Assembly: GCA_963678275.1 (NCBI GenBank)
Contig: OY782765.1
Location: forward strand, 2,108,001 to 2,172,000
Reading direction: 5' to 3'
Source: G963677445 sp963678275
GTDB taxonomy: Bacteria; Bacteroidota; Ignavibacteria; Ignavibacteriales; Melioribacteraceae
Length of the DNA stretch: 64,000 bases
This document shows, in pieces, positions 35,451 through 44,301 of the stretch. How positions within the stretch are numbered: the stretch's first letter is position 1; each line of letters begins with the position of its first letter. Position numbers and translations under genes: made by a program. The notes beneath the pieces were generated by a model, which was not told the DNA's origin, ran no database searches, and saw nothing but the letters and a program-made list of their open reading frames with translations.

Positions 35451-36480
35451 TTTGAATAAATCCATATCCATAGACTGGCAAGCCAGAAAGAATGAGGAGT
35501 TACGAATGACGAATGACGAATTGGCTTTCTCAGGAATATTTTTTTGAATCAGATCTGCTTTGGAGAAGCAGCATTATTGCGGAACGTCCCCATGGGGTAG
35601 TAAAGAACAAAAAAATACAGTAAGATCCCTGTAGGGGATCAACATAGCTAAGCTAAGGAAAAACTACAATCCGAATTGTTGCCAAAAATTTTGCCATTTT
35701 GCATAGAATTTAACTCCTTACGGATTAATCATAATCAAAACCGGCAAACCAGAAGAAAAAGTGATTAGTGGAGAGTGAAGAGATAAGAACCCGCAATTTT
35801 TCTTTAAGATAACTTCAATTTCCCAAAAAAGTCCCGCCAGGGACGACAGAATTCCCCGGTAAATTGATGGTCAAATAAAATTTTGCCATTTTACGTAGAA
35901 TTTGACTTCTTACGGAATAATCATAAACTGGCGGAGCCAGATGAAAATTCGGAATGAGGAATTTAGCAATAAATAATTATTTTCTTTCTTGAGTTGACAG
36001 AATATTGAACAGAGTCTGTTGATTTAAATAATCGTACTCGTAAAATTCACCAGAGAAAAATAAAACCGGGTAGGAGCGCTCTGTAAGGAATACTCCTCCC
36101 ACATAAACAAAATGAACAAATTCAAAAACCTCACCAATCGGGTCATCATACTCTTACTCATACTCCTACTCTTACTCTGATTTTTCACAAAATTATTAAG
36201 GTTCAATATTGCCTGTTTGTCACCTCTGCTACTAAGGTTAAAAAATCAAAAATAAGGTTCTTTTGATTTTTTTGTGGGATTTGGTGTTTTAGTGATTTAG
36301 TGGCTTTTCTTCCACCTCAATCAACGAAATCCGCGTAATCAGAGATATCTGCGGTCGTTTTTTTAATTGTTCATTGTTCATTATTAATTACATTTTTACC
36401 ATTTTGCGTAGAATTTACCTGCCAATGGACCAATCTTACCCTGATTTTTTTATAACATTTCATTGTCCAATTTTGCAGGA
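35451..36480. repeat. repeat-filled gene-free region of about 1 kb
   Basis: No gene is supported here. There are CTGGC-AA-GCCAG (35475-35486) and CTGGC-GGA-GCCAG (35928-35940) hairpins, and a heptanucleotide run ACGAATG/ACGAATG/ACGAATT (35502-35522). Small palindromes include GATCCCTGTAGGGGATC (near 35625) and GTCCCGCCAGGGAC (near 35831). A segment of about 70 bp (AAAATTTTGCCATTTTGCAT onward) occurs at 35685-35757 and again at 35876-35945. The same core appears near 36395. Confidence 0.7.
36211..36342. repeat. dispersed repeat, second copy of the 7.5-kb element
   Basis: Similar over its whole length to 7481-7605: both run from CTGTTTG..CAC.TCTGC through AAGGTTAAAAAATCAA, TGTGGGATTTGGTGTTTT and GTGATTT to CAAC/CAATC..CGAAA. 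Substitutions and short indels separate the copies. Neither copy encodes a protein. Confidence 0.7.
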
Positions 36481-36517
36481 AAATAAAAAGCCCGGACAAA
36501 ATTAATTCTGCCCGGGC
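36481..36517 (-). terminator. terminator of the superoxide reductase gene
   Basis: On the minus strand GCCCGG (36517-36512) pairs with CCGGGC (36495-36490), with a 16-base loop, followed directly by TTTTTATTT. It lies about 25 bp after the stop. Confidence 0.8.
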
Positions 36518-36542
36518 CTGAAAATAAACTCTAAAGAGCTTC

Positions 36543-36920
36543 TTATTCCACCTCTACTACCTTTTCCTCACTTTTCCATAGGCCATGTTTTGTGCAGAAA
36601 GAAAGAGCGGTAAGTTTCAATTTTTTAGTCGGCACGATATAAAAATCCACCTCAACATTTCCTGGAACGTTGCCCATAGCGCCCGCCATAAAGTTTGCCT
36701 GGCCGAGCATTGTTTCACCACTCCAGAGCTGAACGCCTGAAATATAATGATCGAAGTCATCAGGATGCTGGTATTCATTTCCAACTTTAACTTTTACTTT
36801 AAATTTTTCACCCTTTTTAGCGGTATCATCACAATATACAAAAACCGAATGCCTGTCGATATAATCTTTTTTTGCTTCTTTGTCCAGTGTGTTAATGTCA
36901 ACATAAGTGTTAATCAGCAT
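36543..36920 (-). CDS. superoxide reductase (neelaredoxin/class II-like)
   Basis: A 125-residue protein with the SOR iron-site pattern: a first His in DRHSVFVYCDD, then HPDDFDHYISGVQLW supplying two His ligands, and the C-terminal Cys-x2-His in SFCTKHGLW. These make the Fe(His)4Cys centre that reduces superoxide to peroxide without making oxygen. There is no N-terminal desulforedoxin Cys4 domain, so it is the one-iron type. This suggests an anaerobic or microaerobic lifestyle. It is monocistronic, with a strong terminator. Confidence 0.85.
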   Translation of the reverse strand: MLINTYVDINTLDKEAKKDYIDRHSVFVYCDDTAKKGEKFKVKVKVGNEYQHPDDFDHYISGVQLWSGETMLGQANFMAGAMGNVPGNVEVDFYIVPTKKLKLTALSFCTKHGLWKSEEKVVEVE

Positions 36921-37025
36921 ATTATTTCTCCATAGTTTTTCGATAATAATGTTGTTAATATATTCTCAGCGCTAAGCCGTTGAACCAGCCAAAACTCACA
37001 TACTCTCAAACCGGGATAACAAGGT

Positions 37026-37379
37026 CTAAAGTTCCTTAAAATAGAATTCTCTTTTCATTTCGGAAAATTCAACGGTAAATTGGATTGTCATACCTTCCCC
37101 GGTAAATGAGTTTTTTAGAATTTTGCAAAGTACTCCACCCGCATTTTTAATCAGATTTGCGGATTTTCCAGCCAGAACCTTCACTTCCAGGTGAACGAAA
37201 GCTCCACCATCGCATCCATGCCCGATTGAAAAATTCTCCGCTTTGTAGATTCTGCTTTTGCAACTGCCGATATCAATCCCGGCAGTATTTGCCAGCGCCC
37301 TGTTAAGATCGGCTAAAATTTTGTCGGTAGTATCAGATGGTTCTATATTTCCTGAATATTCAAGTATTAAATGGGGCAT
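37026..37379 (-). CDS. CHMI-like tautomerase (5-carboxymethyl-2-hydroxymuconate isomerase family)
   Basis: A 117-residue protein starting MPHLILEYSGNI, the start of the CHMI/tautomerase family. In this superfamily Pro2 becomes the N-terminal catalytic base after Met removal. This decides the start: ATG 37379 gives Met-Pro, whereas the in-frame GTG at 37382 would block Pro. The middle shows FVHLEVKVLAGKS. The ATG overlaps the protease stop by one base (TGATG). No homoprotocatechuate pathway genes are nearby, so the native substrate is uncertain. Confidence 0.82.
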   Translation of the reverse strand: MPHLILEYSGNIEPSDTTDKILADLNRALANTAGIDIGSCKSRIYKAENFSIGHGCDGGAFVHLEVKVLAGKSANLIKNAGGVLCKILKNSFTGEGMTIQFTVEFSEMKREFYFKEL

Positions 37380-38167
37380 CACCTTCTCCCCTGCATTGAA
37401 CGAACAAAACTCCCTAATTTCTTTACATTTTCAGGAAAATCGATAAACTCATTTTTTTCAATCATTTTTACCAGTTCCACAGAGCTGACCGCAAAACCCA
37501 TTCCTTCCACACCAACTTTACTGAGTTTATTGGCATTAATCCCGACCAGTTCCGCATCCTCATTCACTAATGGTCCTCCGGAATTGCCGCTGTTGACAGG
37601 TGTATCGGTCTGGATAAAATTATATTTCGCGCCCAGCTCACTTTCCATAGCAACTACGGAGGATGTGATTCCCGACGTAAAGCTGAATTCCGATCCCATC
37701 GGATGCCCCATAGCAAAAAGCTTTTCACCCTGTCCGGGATATTCATCCAGAGGTTCCAGGACAGGATAATCACCCACTGAAGCGCTGATATATAACAGGG
37801 CGATATCTTTTAATAAAGAGTTGATTACTATTTTATCTATTTTTCCCATCCTGCCGTCAAACATTTTTACGGTCAGATCATATTTCCTGATATCGGGGGT
37901 TGTAATATCAGAGCCTGAAATTGTCCAGAAACCCAGAACATGAAGATTGGTTGCTATCACATATTGGTTTTCCCTCTCATCAATGATAACTCCTGAACCG
38001 CTCCATGAGAATTTATCATCCCTGAAAAGATCTTTTTCCACGCAAAACCCAGTAATAACAACAGTCGATTGTTTAATCCTTTTGGCGATATCACGCGGAT
38101 CATCCCCATATACTGTAACGTAAAAAAACAGAAAAGAAACCATTAACATATAAATTTTTTTCATCAC
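37379..38167 (-). CDS. secreted trypsin-like serine protease (HtrA-like, no PDZ)
   Basis: A 262-residue protein with a signal peptide (MKKIYMLMVSFLFFYVTVYG). The chymotrypsin-fold triad is visible: His in VIATNLHVLG, Asp in LLKDIALLYI and Ser in NSGNSGGPLVNEDAELVGIN. It ends shortly after the protease domain, so the PDZ domains of DegP/HtrA are absent. It is translationally coupled with the downstream tautomerase. Confidence 0.9.
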   Translation of the reverse strand: MMKKIYMLMVSFLFFYVTVYGDDPRDIAKRIKQSTVVITGFCVEKDLFRDDKFSWSGSGVIIDERENQYVIATNLHVLGFWTISGSDITTPDIRKYDLTVKMFDGRMGKIDKIVINSLLKDIALLYISASVGDYPVLEPLDEYPGQGEKLFAMGHPMGSEFSFTSGITSSVVAMESELGAKYNFIQTDTPVNSGNSGGPLVNEDAELVGINANKLSKVGVEGMGFAVSSVELVKMIEKNEFIDFPENVKKLGSFVRSMQGRR

Positions 38168-38255
38168 AACTCCGGCAGAATCTTTATTAATAGAAGGAAT
38201 TTGTTAACTATCAAAAAAAAATATAAAAAATGAAGGCATTTCCGGGAAAACGGGT

Positions 38256-38825
38256 TTATTTGGAATTCAGCTCACTCAGCAGAATTTTGAATTCATCTTC
38301 ATCTATCGCTTCCTCTTCAAGAAGCCACTCAAACTTCTGTTTTTCTTTAAGAAGATCGCCATCCTTATTTATCTCAAGATATTTCTCCCTCAAAAACTGT
38401 TTTTTTCTCTTGTAAAGCTCATTAATAAACTGTTCGACCTTCAGCCTGTTTGGTTTATTTTTGAGCATATAAATTGCCGATCCCCCTTCAACCATTATCC
38501 TGATATATTCTTTCTTAAGCACAAAATACCATAAAAAAAGAACGAGCGAAGCCAATGGCCAGACCGGGGCATATTGCACAATATATTCAGTAGCGAAAAA
38601 ATTATTTACGTAGGCAATGATACCAAATGAGAGAAACGCGAAAGCGGTTGTAAGTATTCTGCCATTTCTCTGGACATATCGAAATTGCGACCTGGTAATA
38701 TCTTCATAGGAAATGCGGTTTTCATACTCACCATCATTATCTTTGCTTCGCAGGTGTATTCCTCCTTTGCCAAGGATAAACTCACGTCGCTCAAATAATG
38801 TCCTCTGATTAAGTCTCATTTCCAA
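38256..38825 (-). CDS. membrane protein of unknown function, two TM helices
   Basis: A 189-residue protein. The N-terminal part (LNQRTLFERREFILGKGGIHLRS, then ISYEDITRSQFRYV) reads like one strand set of a bacterial PH-like domain. Two hydrophobic helices follow (ILTTAFAFLSFGIIAYV and APVWPLASLVLFLWYFVL). After a short strand (GSAIYMLKNKPNRLKVEQFI) the C-terminal third is a charged helix ending in acidic repeats. No family is recognised with confidence. Confidence 0.7.
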   Translation of the reverse strand: MEMRLNQRTLFERREFILGKGGIHLRSKDNDGEYENRISYEDITRSQFRYVQRNGRILTTAFAFLSFGIIAYVNNFFATEYIVQYAPVWPLASLVLFLWYFVLKKEYIRIMVEGGSAIYMLKNKPNRLKVEQFINELYKRKKQFLREKYLEINKDGDLLKEKQKFEWLLEEEAIDEDEFKILLSELNSK

Positions 38826-38911
38826 TTCCGATTTTATTCATCCAAATATAATGATAAATTTTTCTCCTGACAATGCGCGGAAGCGGCTGAAAATTCATTT
38901 ACCGGGACAAC

Positions 38912-39550
38912 TCACTCTTTTTTTGATATTTTAATCGATAACATAAATGGAAAATCTTTATTTATCTCATATATAATGCCCGGAATTCCCTGAAGAATTG
39001 CTTCAGCTTCTTTTAGTGTATATGAAGAAGACATTGAATCGATAAAACCTGATTTACCCGGAATTCCGCATATCAGGTTTATCCTTCGCAAATCATGGAT
39101 AAAAAACACCCCTTTTTCATTTAACATTTCCATAATACCGCAAATCGCTGTTACAGGTTTTAACCAGAAATGAAATGAATAAGCGCTGTAAATAAAATCA
39201 AACCTGCCTGCCTCGTTCAGTTTGCTCAAATCAGAGGCGTCCCCTTTCACAAACTTTATTTTTCCGGCTCCTACCTCTTCGGGATAAAAATTTTCCCCGG
39301 CTGAAATCATTTCACCAAACTTCTCCACACATATAACCGACACATCGGTAAACTTTCTTACTATCTTTACAGCCGCGACGCCGCTTCCGGCTCCAATTTC
39401 CAGAATCGTTCCTTCCGGTTTTATTTTCTCTATATGCTCAAGGAACGAGATATACTTAAATCCCATCCTTTCAGAGGCCGCCGCATACTTTTTCGCCGCC
39501 TCTTCCCCGCCAAAAAACCTTTCCTGATTTTCAGGTAAAATTCTTTTCAA
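38912..39550 (-). CDS. class I SAM-dependent methyltransferase
   Basis: A 212-residue methyltransferase. Motif I is GTILEIGAGSGVAAVKIV, followed by an acidic strand end (VICVEKFGEM), GDASDLSKL and the motif IV-like RFDFIYSAYSFHFW. The C-terminal part includes EMLNEKGVFFIHDLRR. Its substrate is unknown, but the general form (Methyltransf_11/25) suits small molecules or quinone-type acceptors. It stands alone. Confidence 0.82.
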   Translation of the reverse strand: MKRILPENQERFFGGEEAAKKYAAASERMGFKYISFLEHIEKIKPEGTILEIGAGSGVAAVKIVRKFTDVSVICVEKFGEMISAGENFYPEEVGAGKIKFVKGDASDLSKLNEAGRFDFIYSAYSFHFWLKPVTAICGIMEMLNEKGVFFIHDLRRINLICGIPGKSGFIDSMSSSYTLKEAEAILQGIPGIIYEINKDFPFMLSIKISKKE

Positions 39551-39877
39551 TTTTTCGCTCCGGAATTATTATTTTAAGTATGTTCGATATAGCTAAAAGT
39601 AAATAAGAAGCATTTCAGTAATACTTAGAATCATTTAATTATTATTCCTCCCCTGGTCGGAGTATGATTGCATAAATTTTGATAATCGGTTATGCCTGCA
39701 TCTGATCTTTTGTTCGCGCAAATATCTAACTCATTTTTTATCCCGAACTTAATTAATTTTATTAATACAATATTTTGTTTATGATAAATCGCAACCTATC
39801 CATTAGTCTCTTTTATAAGAAAAAAGTTTTATTTTTTGTACATATATTTTATCGTGAAAAATTTCAGGGAAACCAAA
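39551..39877. other. gene-free A+T-rich gap upstream of the DUF169 gene
   Basis: This stretch separates divergently oriented genes and should hold both promoters. It is A+T-rich, and no repeat, hairpin with a T-run, or known operator was recognised. Confidence 0.4.
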
Positions 39878-40615
39878 ATGAATCTGACTGAAGAAGCCAA
39901 ACGTTTAAAAGAAAAACTTGGTATGAAATATTTCCCCATCGCCTATTTCCGGATGCAAAACAAGCCGGAAAACTGCCTCGCGTTTAAGAATGACAATGAA
40001 GGATGTATAATGCCCCTTATCTTCTCGGCAGCAAAAGGAAAAACAACGATGTTTGGTCCCGGGCAGGCAGGATGGAATTGCGGCCAGTTTTACCTGGGCT
40101 ACAGGGAGAGCATTTTTCCCGGCATAGAATATTTTCTCTCCCGGGGACCCTTCACGCGGGAGCCGGAAAGGCTGACTAAAAACGCGAAACTGGCTAAAAA
40201 ATTTGTCGACGCTGCAAAACCTGAAAACCTGATCACCGATTATTCCATCTTCAAGCCTGTTGAATACCTGGAAGATAATGAGAAACCAATATTGATCACA
40301 CTTTTCCTGAATCCCGACCAGGCGAGCGCGGTTGTTTCACTCCTCGCCTTTAATGATCCTTTAAGCGAACGGGTAGTTACCAGATGGGGTTCCGCCTGTT
40401 CGACAACAGTGACTATCCCGATGCAGTATCTTGAAGAAGGAAAAGAAGTCGCGCTTTGGGGACTCTTTGATATTACCGTCCGCCCGAAAATACCCAAAGA
40501 ACTTCTGACAATCACCATGCCCCCTTCATTATTCCGGGAGATTTGCGAAAATCTGGATAACAGCTTTGTAATTACCGAAAGATGGGCAAAAATTATGAAA
40601 AGGAATGAAAGTTGA
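39878..40615 (+). CDS. DUF169 family protein
   Basis: A 245-residue protein of the DUF169 family. It starts MNLTEEAKRLKEKLGMKYFPIAYF at ATG 39878; the in-frame start at 39836 would add an unlikely 14 residues. It has conserved-looking Cys in ENCLAFKNDNEGCIMP and AGWNCGQFYLGY, and a later GSACSTTVTIP. DUF169 proteins are found in anaerobes and their activity is unknown; the Cys pattern suggests metal or cofactor binding, which is inference. Confidence 0.82.
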   Translation: MNLTEEAKRLKEKLGMKYFPIAYFRMQNKPENCLAFKNDNEGCIMPLIFSAAKGKTTMFGPGQAGWNCGQFYLGYRESIFPGIEYFLSRGPFTREPERLTKNAKLAKKFVDAAKPENLITDYSIFKPVEYLEDNEKPILITLFLNPDQASAVVSLLAFNDPLSERVVTRWGSACSTTVTIPMQYLEEGKEVALWGLFDITVRPKIPKELLTITMPPSLFREICENLDNSFVITERWAKIMKRNES

Positions 40616-40631
40616 TTTCTTTAAAAATCAG

Positions 40632-40663
40632 GGGGGAAGTTTTACTAAAATAAAACTCCTCCC
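40632..40663 (+). terminator. possible terminator of the DUF169 gene
   Basis: GGGGGAAGTTTTA pairs, with two mismatches, with TAAAACTCCTCCC a few bases on, about 15 bp after the stop. No clean T-run follows. Confidence 0.4.
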
Positions 40664-40863
40664 GATTATTACAGAGCTCCTGACATCACGTATATTGAAA
40701 TGCAACTATTTTATCATCTTCTTCCATTAACTGGCAGAATAATAACAGTAAGAATATTTCGTTATCCTCTCTCAATATTGTTTTTATCTTTTAAAGCGAC
40801 CTCAAAAAAATAAGCGTTAAAAAAATCAAATGAACGGAGCGTTAAAAAAGGAAAGCTGTTTGA

Positions 40864-40999
40864 GGCACATGTCTTTTTATGTGCCGAGTTCTTTCATTTT
40901 AGCGGAGAGAATTGATTTTTAGCTTATTTTTTTGCAGTCTTGACTTTTTTTGCCTGCTCGCCGCAGGAGAGTTACTTTTTGTGTCAAGACAAAAAGTAA
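40864..40999. repeat. hairpin cluster with two mutually exclusive stems
   Basis: GGCACAT (40864-40870) pairs with ATGTGCC (40879-40885). Further on, GTCTTGAC (40937-40944) can pair with GTCAAGAC (40983-40990), while TTACTTTTTGT (40972-40982) pairs with ACAAAAAGTAA (40989-40999) around a 6-base loop. The last two stems share bases and cannot form together. No gene is seen in this gap, so it may be a mobile or structural repeat. Confidence 0.55.
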
Positions 41000-41325
41000 G
41001 GGCATCTCTTATAAAATATATTTGGTAAGATTAATGACAATCCCCATTGGTTCTCGCTTTACCAGCTGAGGTAAATTTCAAATTATTTCACGCAAAGGGA
41101 ACTTATAAACGCAATTCTTTTTAACAGAATTTCTAATAACAGTCGCATACGTATATACGCAATAAAAAATCTATGTTGTTTTATTTCAATACTTTATGTT
41201 TCTGATGTCAGGAGGCCTGTAATAGTATAATTTTCTTTCCCTGTTTTTGTAAATCTTAACAAAAAAAATTAAAGCATCTGGATAAAGGACATCTCCTCCT
41301 CTTAAAACAAAGGGGAGGTAGGGAG

Positions 41326-41478
41326 CAATGCTGTCAACTTAGTGAATATTTACGCAAAAATGTCACCGATAGGGGGCAAAGCCGAATAGCCACGGGGAAT
41401 TCCCCGTGAGGACGGATAGAAAAAATATACAATCCCCAGGAACATAAAAAAGATTTTGGGCCTAAGTTGACAGCATTG
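41326..41478. mobile_element. MITE-like element with 17-bp perfect terminal inverted repeats
   Basis: CAATGCTGTCAACTTAG (41326-41342) is the exact reverse complement of CTAAGTTGACAGCATTG (41462-41478), enclosing a 153-bp non-coding unit. Inside lies a perfect 18-bp palindrome CACGGGGAATTCCCCGTG (41391-41408). No transposase is encoded and no clear target-site duplication is visible. The ORF crossing it is a product of the repeat. Confidence 0.75.
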
Positions 41479-41724
41479 GGTTGGGATGGGTTTGATTTAC
41501 ATAGAGTTATTAACAATCTGGCGTGATTCAGACCAGTTTAAACTTCGAACAATAAATTTGACTTTTGCCCCAAAAAGCTGATCCGCCAGAAAATATGAAG
41601 TTCAATCTGACGCAGCAAATATATATTTGAAAAAATGATTTGAGCGCCGATTTCTATATCTCCTCCGAAAATGATTTTTGAAAAGTCTCAAATATTTCCC
41701 CCGGTCAGGAATTCTGAATCCTCG

Positions 41725-44301
41725 TTACAACCTCGGGTCTACTTCCTCACTTTCAAGAGCAAGCACGCCAAAAACACTCTCATGAACTCTTCTCAAAGGT
41801 TCTTGCCTGATAAATCTTTCGAGAGCCTCAATTCCAAGCGCGAATTCCCTTAACGCGAGTGATCTTTTCCTTGATAATCCCCTGCTTTTTAATTTTTCGA
41901 TATTTCGCTGAAAGGTATATTCAGGGCCGTAAATTATCCTGAGGTATTCTTTGCCCCGGCATTTTATAGCAGGCTGAATAAGGTCTGAACTTCTTGAGGA
42001 AATAAAGTCGTAAGGTTTAATAACCATACCTTCTCCTCCCGCGCCGGTCAGTTCCAGCCACCAGTTTACAGCATTTTCTACCTCATCACTCTTATCAGTT
42101 TCCACAATTTTATATGGAGTTGGCTTAAATAATGTGGTATCCTGACAGCATATATTGTGAATGGTTTCCATATGCCATTGATGATTTTTATCAGTATGAA
42201 TATTTCCTTCGGTAGCCATAATATGGAATGGGGCGATCTTATAATCATCCAAATTATTTATATCCCAGCAGTATCTCCGGTAAGATTCCCTGAATCTGCG
42301 GTTAGCTTCCAATTTTTCGCTGTAGTGATCAAGAAGAGGTTTCACCTCTTCAAGTCCGCTTTCAAAAGCATTTTGCAATTGTTTTATTGTTTGGTTCAAT
42401 CCTTCAGAAGCGGAAGCGCCGACAGACGCGTATTGGTCCTTCAATAATGTGGCAGCTTTTGCCGACCAGGGCATCAGTTCAGTATCCAGGCATACCCATT
42501 CGGTATTAAAATCCTCCCAAAATCCTGACTTTGTAAGAGTATTTGCCACTTTATATAATAGTTGCTGCTCCACTTCTTTATCTTTAAAAAAACTCCTTCC
42601 TGTTCTTGTATAACAAACTCCGATTCCTTCACCTTCCACTCCAAATCTTTCACGCGCTGTCTCTTCATTCCGGCAGAGAACAACAATCGCGCGGGAGCCC
42701 ATATGTTTTTCTTCACAGACAACTTTGTTAATACCATTTTTTCTGAAATAATTAAATGCCTGTTCGGGATATTCAAGATAACTGGGCAGATCACTGGTAT
42801 CGGAAGGCGCCATTGTCGGAGGAAGATATATCAACCATTTGGGATTTACCGAAAAACGCCCCATCACCTCAAGAGCGGCTATCGAGTTCTCCTCCCTGAT
42901 AGTAATATTTTTTCTCAGCCTCGTCTGGATAATCCGTTTTCCCGTCACATCTTCAATGTCAAGAAGATCATCATATTCCTGCTGGGCGCTGATTTTTTTT
43001 TGGCCATTCCCCCTCTCCAAAGGTCGGGCCGGTTCATAATACACCTTTCCTGCCGACACCGCGATAATTTCTTCTTCCGGATATCTGAAAGCGGTAAGTT
43101 TTCCCCCGAAAACACAACCGGTATCGATATTAATGGTATTATTCAGCCATTCAGGTTCCGGCACAGGAGTATGTCCGTAAACCACTTTTGATTTTCCACG
43201 ATAATCCTTTGCCCAGTTATATCTTACCGGTAATCCAAATTCATCGGTTTCTCCGGTGGTTTCTCCATAAAGACAGAATTCTCTCACAGCTCCCGATCCC
43301 CTTCCCTGCATACTTTCGGGCAATCCGGCATGCGCGACAACCAGCCTGCCTCCATCAAACAGGTAATGACTGACCAGGCTGTACAAAAATTCCTTTACCT
43401 CTTTTCTGAATTCTTCCGTTTCTTTTTCAGCCTGCTCAATGGTTTTTTCCAACCCGTGTTTTATTTGAACATTTTTACCATTGAGATATTTCAGGAACTT
43501 AAGATCATGATTTCCGGGAACACAAAATGCCTTCCCCCTCCCGACCAGGTTCATTGCCAGGCGAAGAACATTCATTGAATCAGGCCCCCGGTCAATCAGA
43601 TCGCCGGTAAAAACAAGTTTCCTGTTATCCGGATGGTTAATATCAAAAACTTCTGTTCCGTTGTTACATTCAGATACAGACACTTCATATCCCAGTTTCA
43701 TAATAAGTTGTTTCAGTTCTGTAAAACATCCATGAATATCACCAATTATATCAAATGGACCCGAAACATCTTTTCTGTTACTATAGAGTTTCTCCCTTCC
43801 GATTAACTTTACTTCCTCCATTTCTTCAACAGACTTAAAAATATGAATATGCCTGAATCCCTCCTTTTTTAATCCCTTTAAAGATTTCCTAAGCTGTGAT
43901 CTCTGCATTCTTATCACATGTGATCCAAAATTCCTGTCAGGGCGTTTTTCATTTCTTTCACTGCATAACTTCTCCGGAAGATCAATTACTATAGCGACCG
44001 GAATACAATGATATTGCCTTGCCAGCTTTATTAGTCCTTTTCGTGATTCACGTTGTACATTCGTGGCGTCAATGACCGTAAGAAGACCATTTTTCAGACG
44101 TTTACCGGCAAGAAAATATAAGAGATCAAAAGCGTCATCTGTGGCATTCTGGTTATTTTCGTCGTCCGAAACCAAACCACGACAAACATCTGAGGAAATA
44201 ATTTCGGTACTTTTAAAATGTTTTTGCGCAAAAGTACTCTTGCCGGAGCCTGACACTCCGATCAATACAACCAATGATAATTCAGGCACTTTAATTTCCA
44301 T
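41725..44301 (-). CDS. pnkp: polynucleotide kinase-phosphatase-ligase Pnkp (RNA repair)
   Basis: An 858-residue three-domain RNA end-healing and sealing enzyme. The N-terminal kinase has the P-loop GVSGSGKS (15-22; K21, S22) and phosphorylates 5'-OH RNA ends. The central metallophosphatase shows DIIGDIHGCFTEL, FTGDLIDRGPDS and CVPGNHDLKF; it removes 2',3'-cyclic or 3' phosphates. The C-terminal adenylyltransferase has the nucleotidyl-Lys motif EKHMGSRA. Length and order match the known bacterial Pnkp. The start overlaps the hen1 3' end by 11 bp; both form one operon. All catalytic motifs look intact. Confidence 0.95.
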   Translation of the reverse strand: MEIKVPELSLVVLIGVSGSGKSTFAQKHFKSTEIISSDVCRGLVSDDENNQNATDDAFDLLYFLAGKRLKNGLLTVIDATNVQRESRKGLIKLARQYHCIPVAIVIDLPEKLCSERNEKRPDRNFGSHVIRMQRSQLRKSLKGLKKEGFRHIHIFKSVEEMEEVKLIGREKLYSNRKDVSGPFDIIGDIHGCFTELKQLIMKLGYEVSVSECNNGTEVFDINHPDNRKLVFTGDLIDRGPDSMNVLRLAMNLVGRGKAFCVPGNHDLKFLKYLNGKNVQIKHGLEKTIEQAEKETEEFRKEVKEFLYSLVSHYLFDGGRLVVAHAGLPESMQGRGSGAVREFCLYGETTGETDEFGLPVRYNWAKDYRGKSKVVYGHTPVPEPEWLNNTINIDTGCVFGGKLTAFRYPEEEIIAVSAGKVYYEPARPLERGNGQKKISAQQEYDDLLDIEDVTGKRIIQTRLRKNITIREENSIAALEVMGRFSVNPKWLIYLPPTMAPSDTSDLPSYLEYPEQAFNYFRKNGINKVVCEEKHMGSRAIVVLCRNEETARERFGVEGEGIGVCYTRTGRSFFKDKEVEQQLLYKVANTLTKSGFWEDFNTEWVCLDTELMPWSAKAATLLKDQYASVGASASEGLNQTIKQLQNAFESGLEEVKPLLDHYSEKLEANRRFRESYRRYCWDINNLDDYKIAPFHIMATEGNIHTDKNHQWHMETIHNICCQDTTLFKPTPYKIVETDKSDEVENAVNWWLELTGAGGEGMVIKPYDFISSRSSDLIQPAIKCRGKEYLRIIYGPEYTFQRNIEKLKSRGLSRKRSLALREFALGIEALERFIRQEPLRRVHESVFGVLALESEEVDPRL

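Noticed and set aside
41334..41516. 60-codon minus-strand frame
   Set aside because: It lies almost wholly in the MITE-like element and shows no protein-like features.
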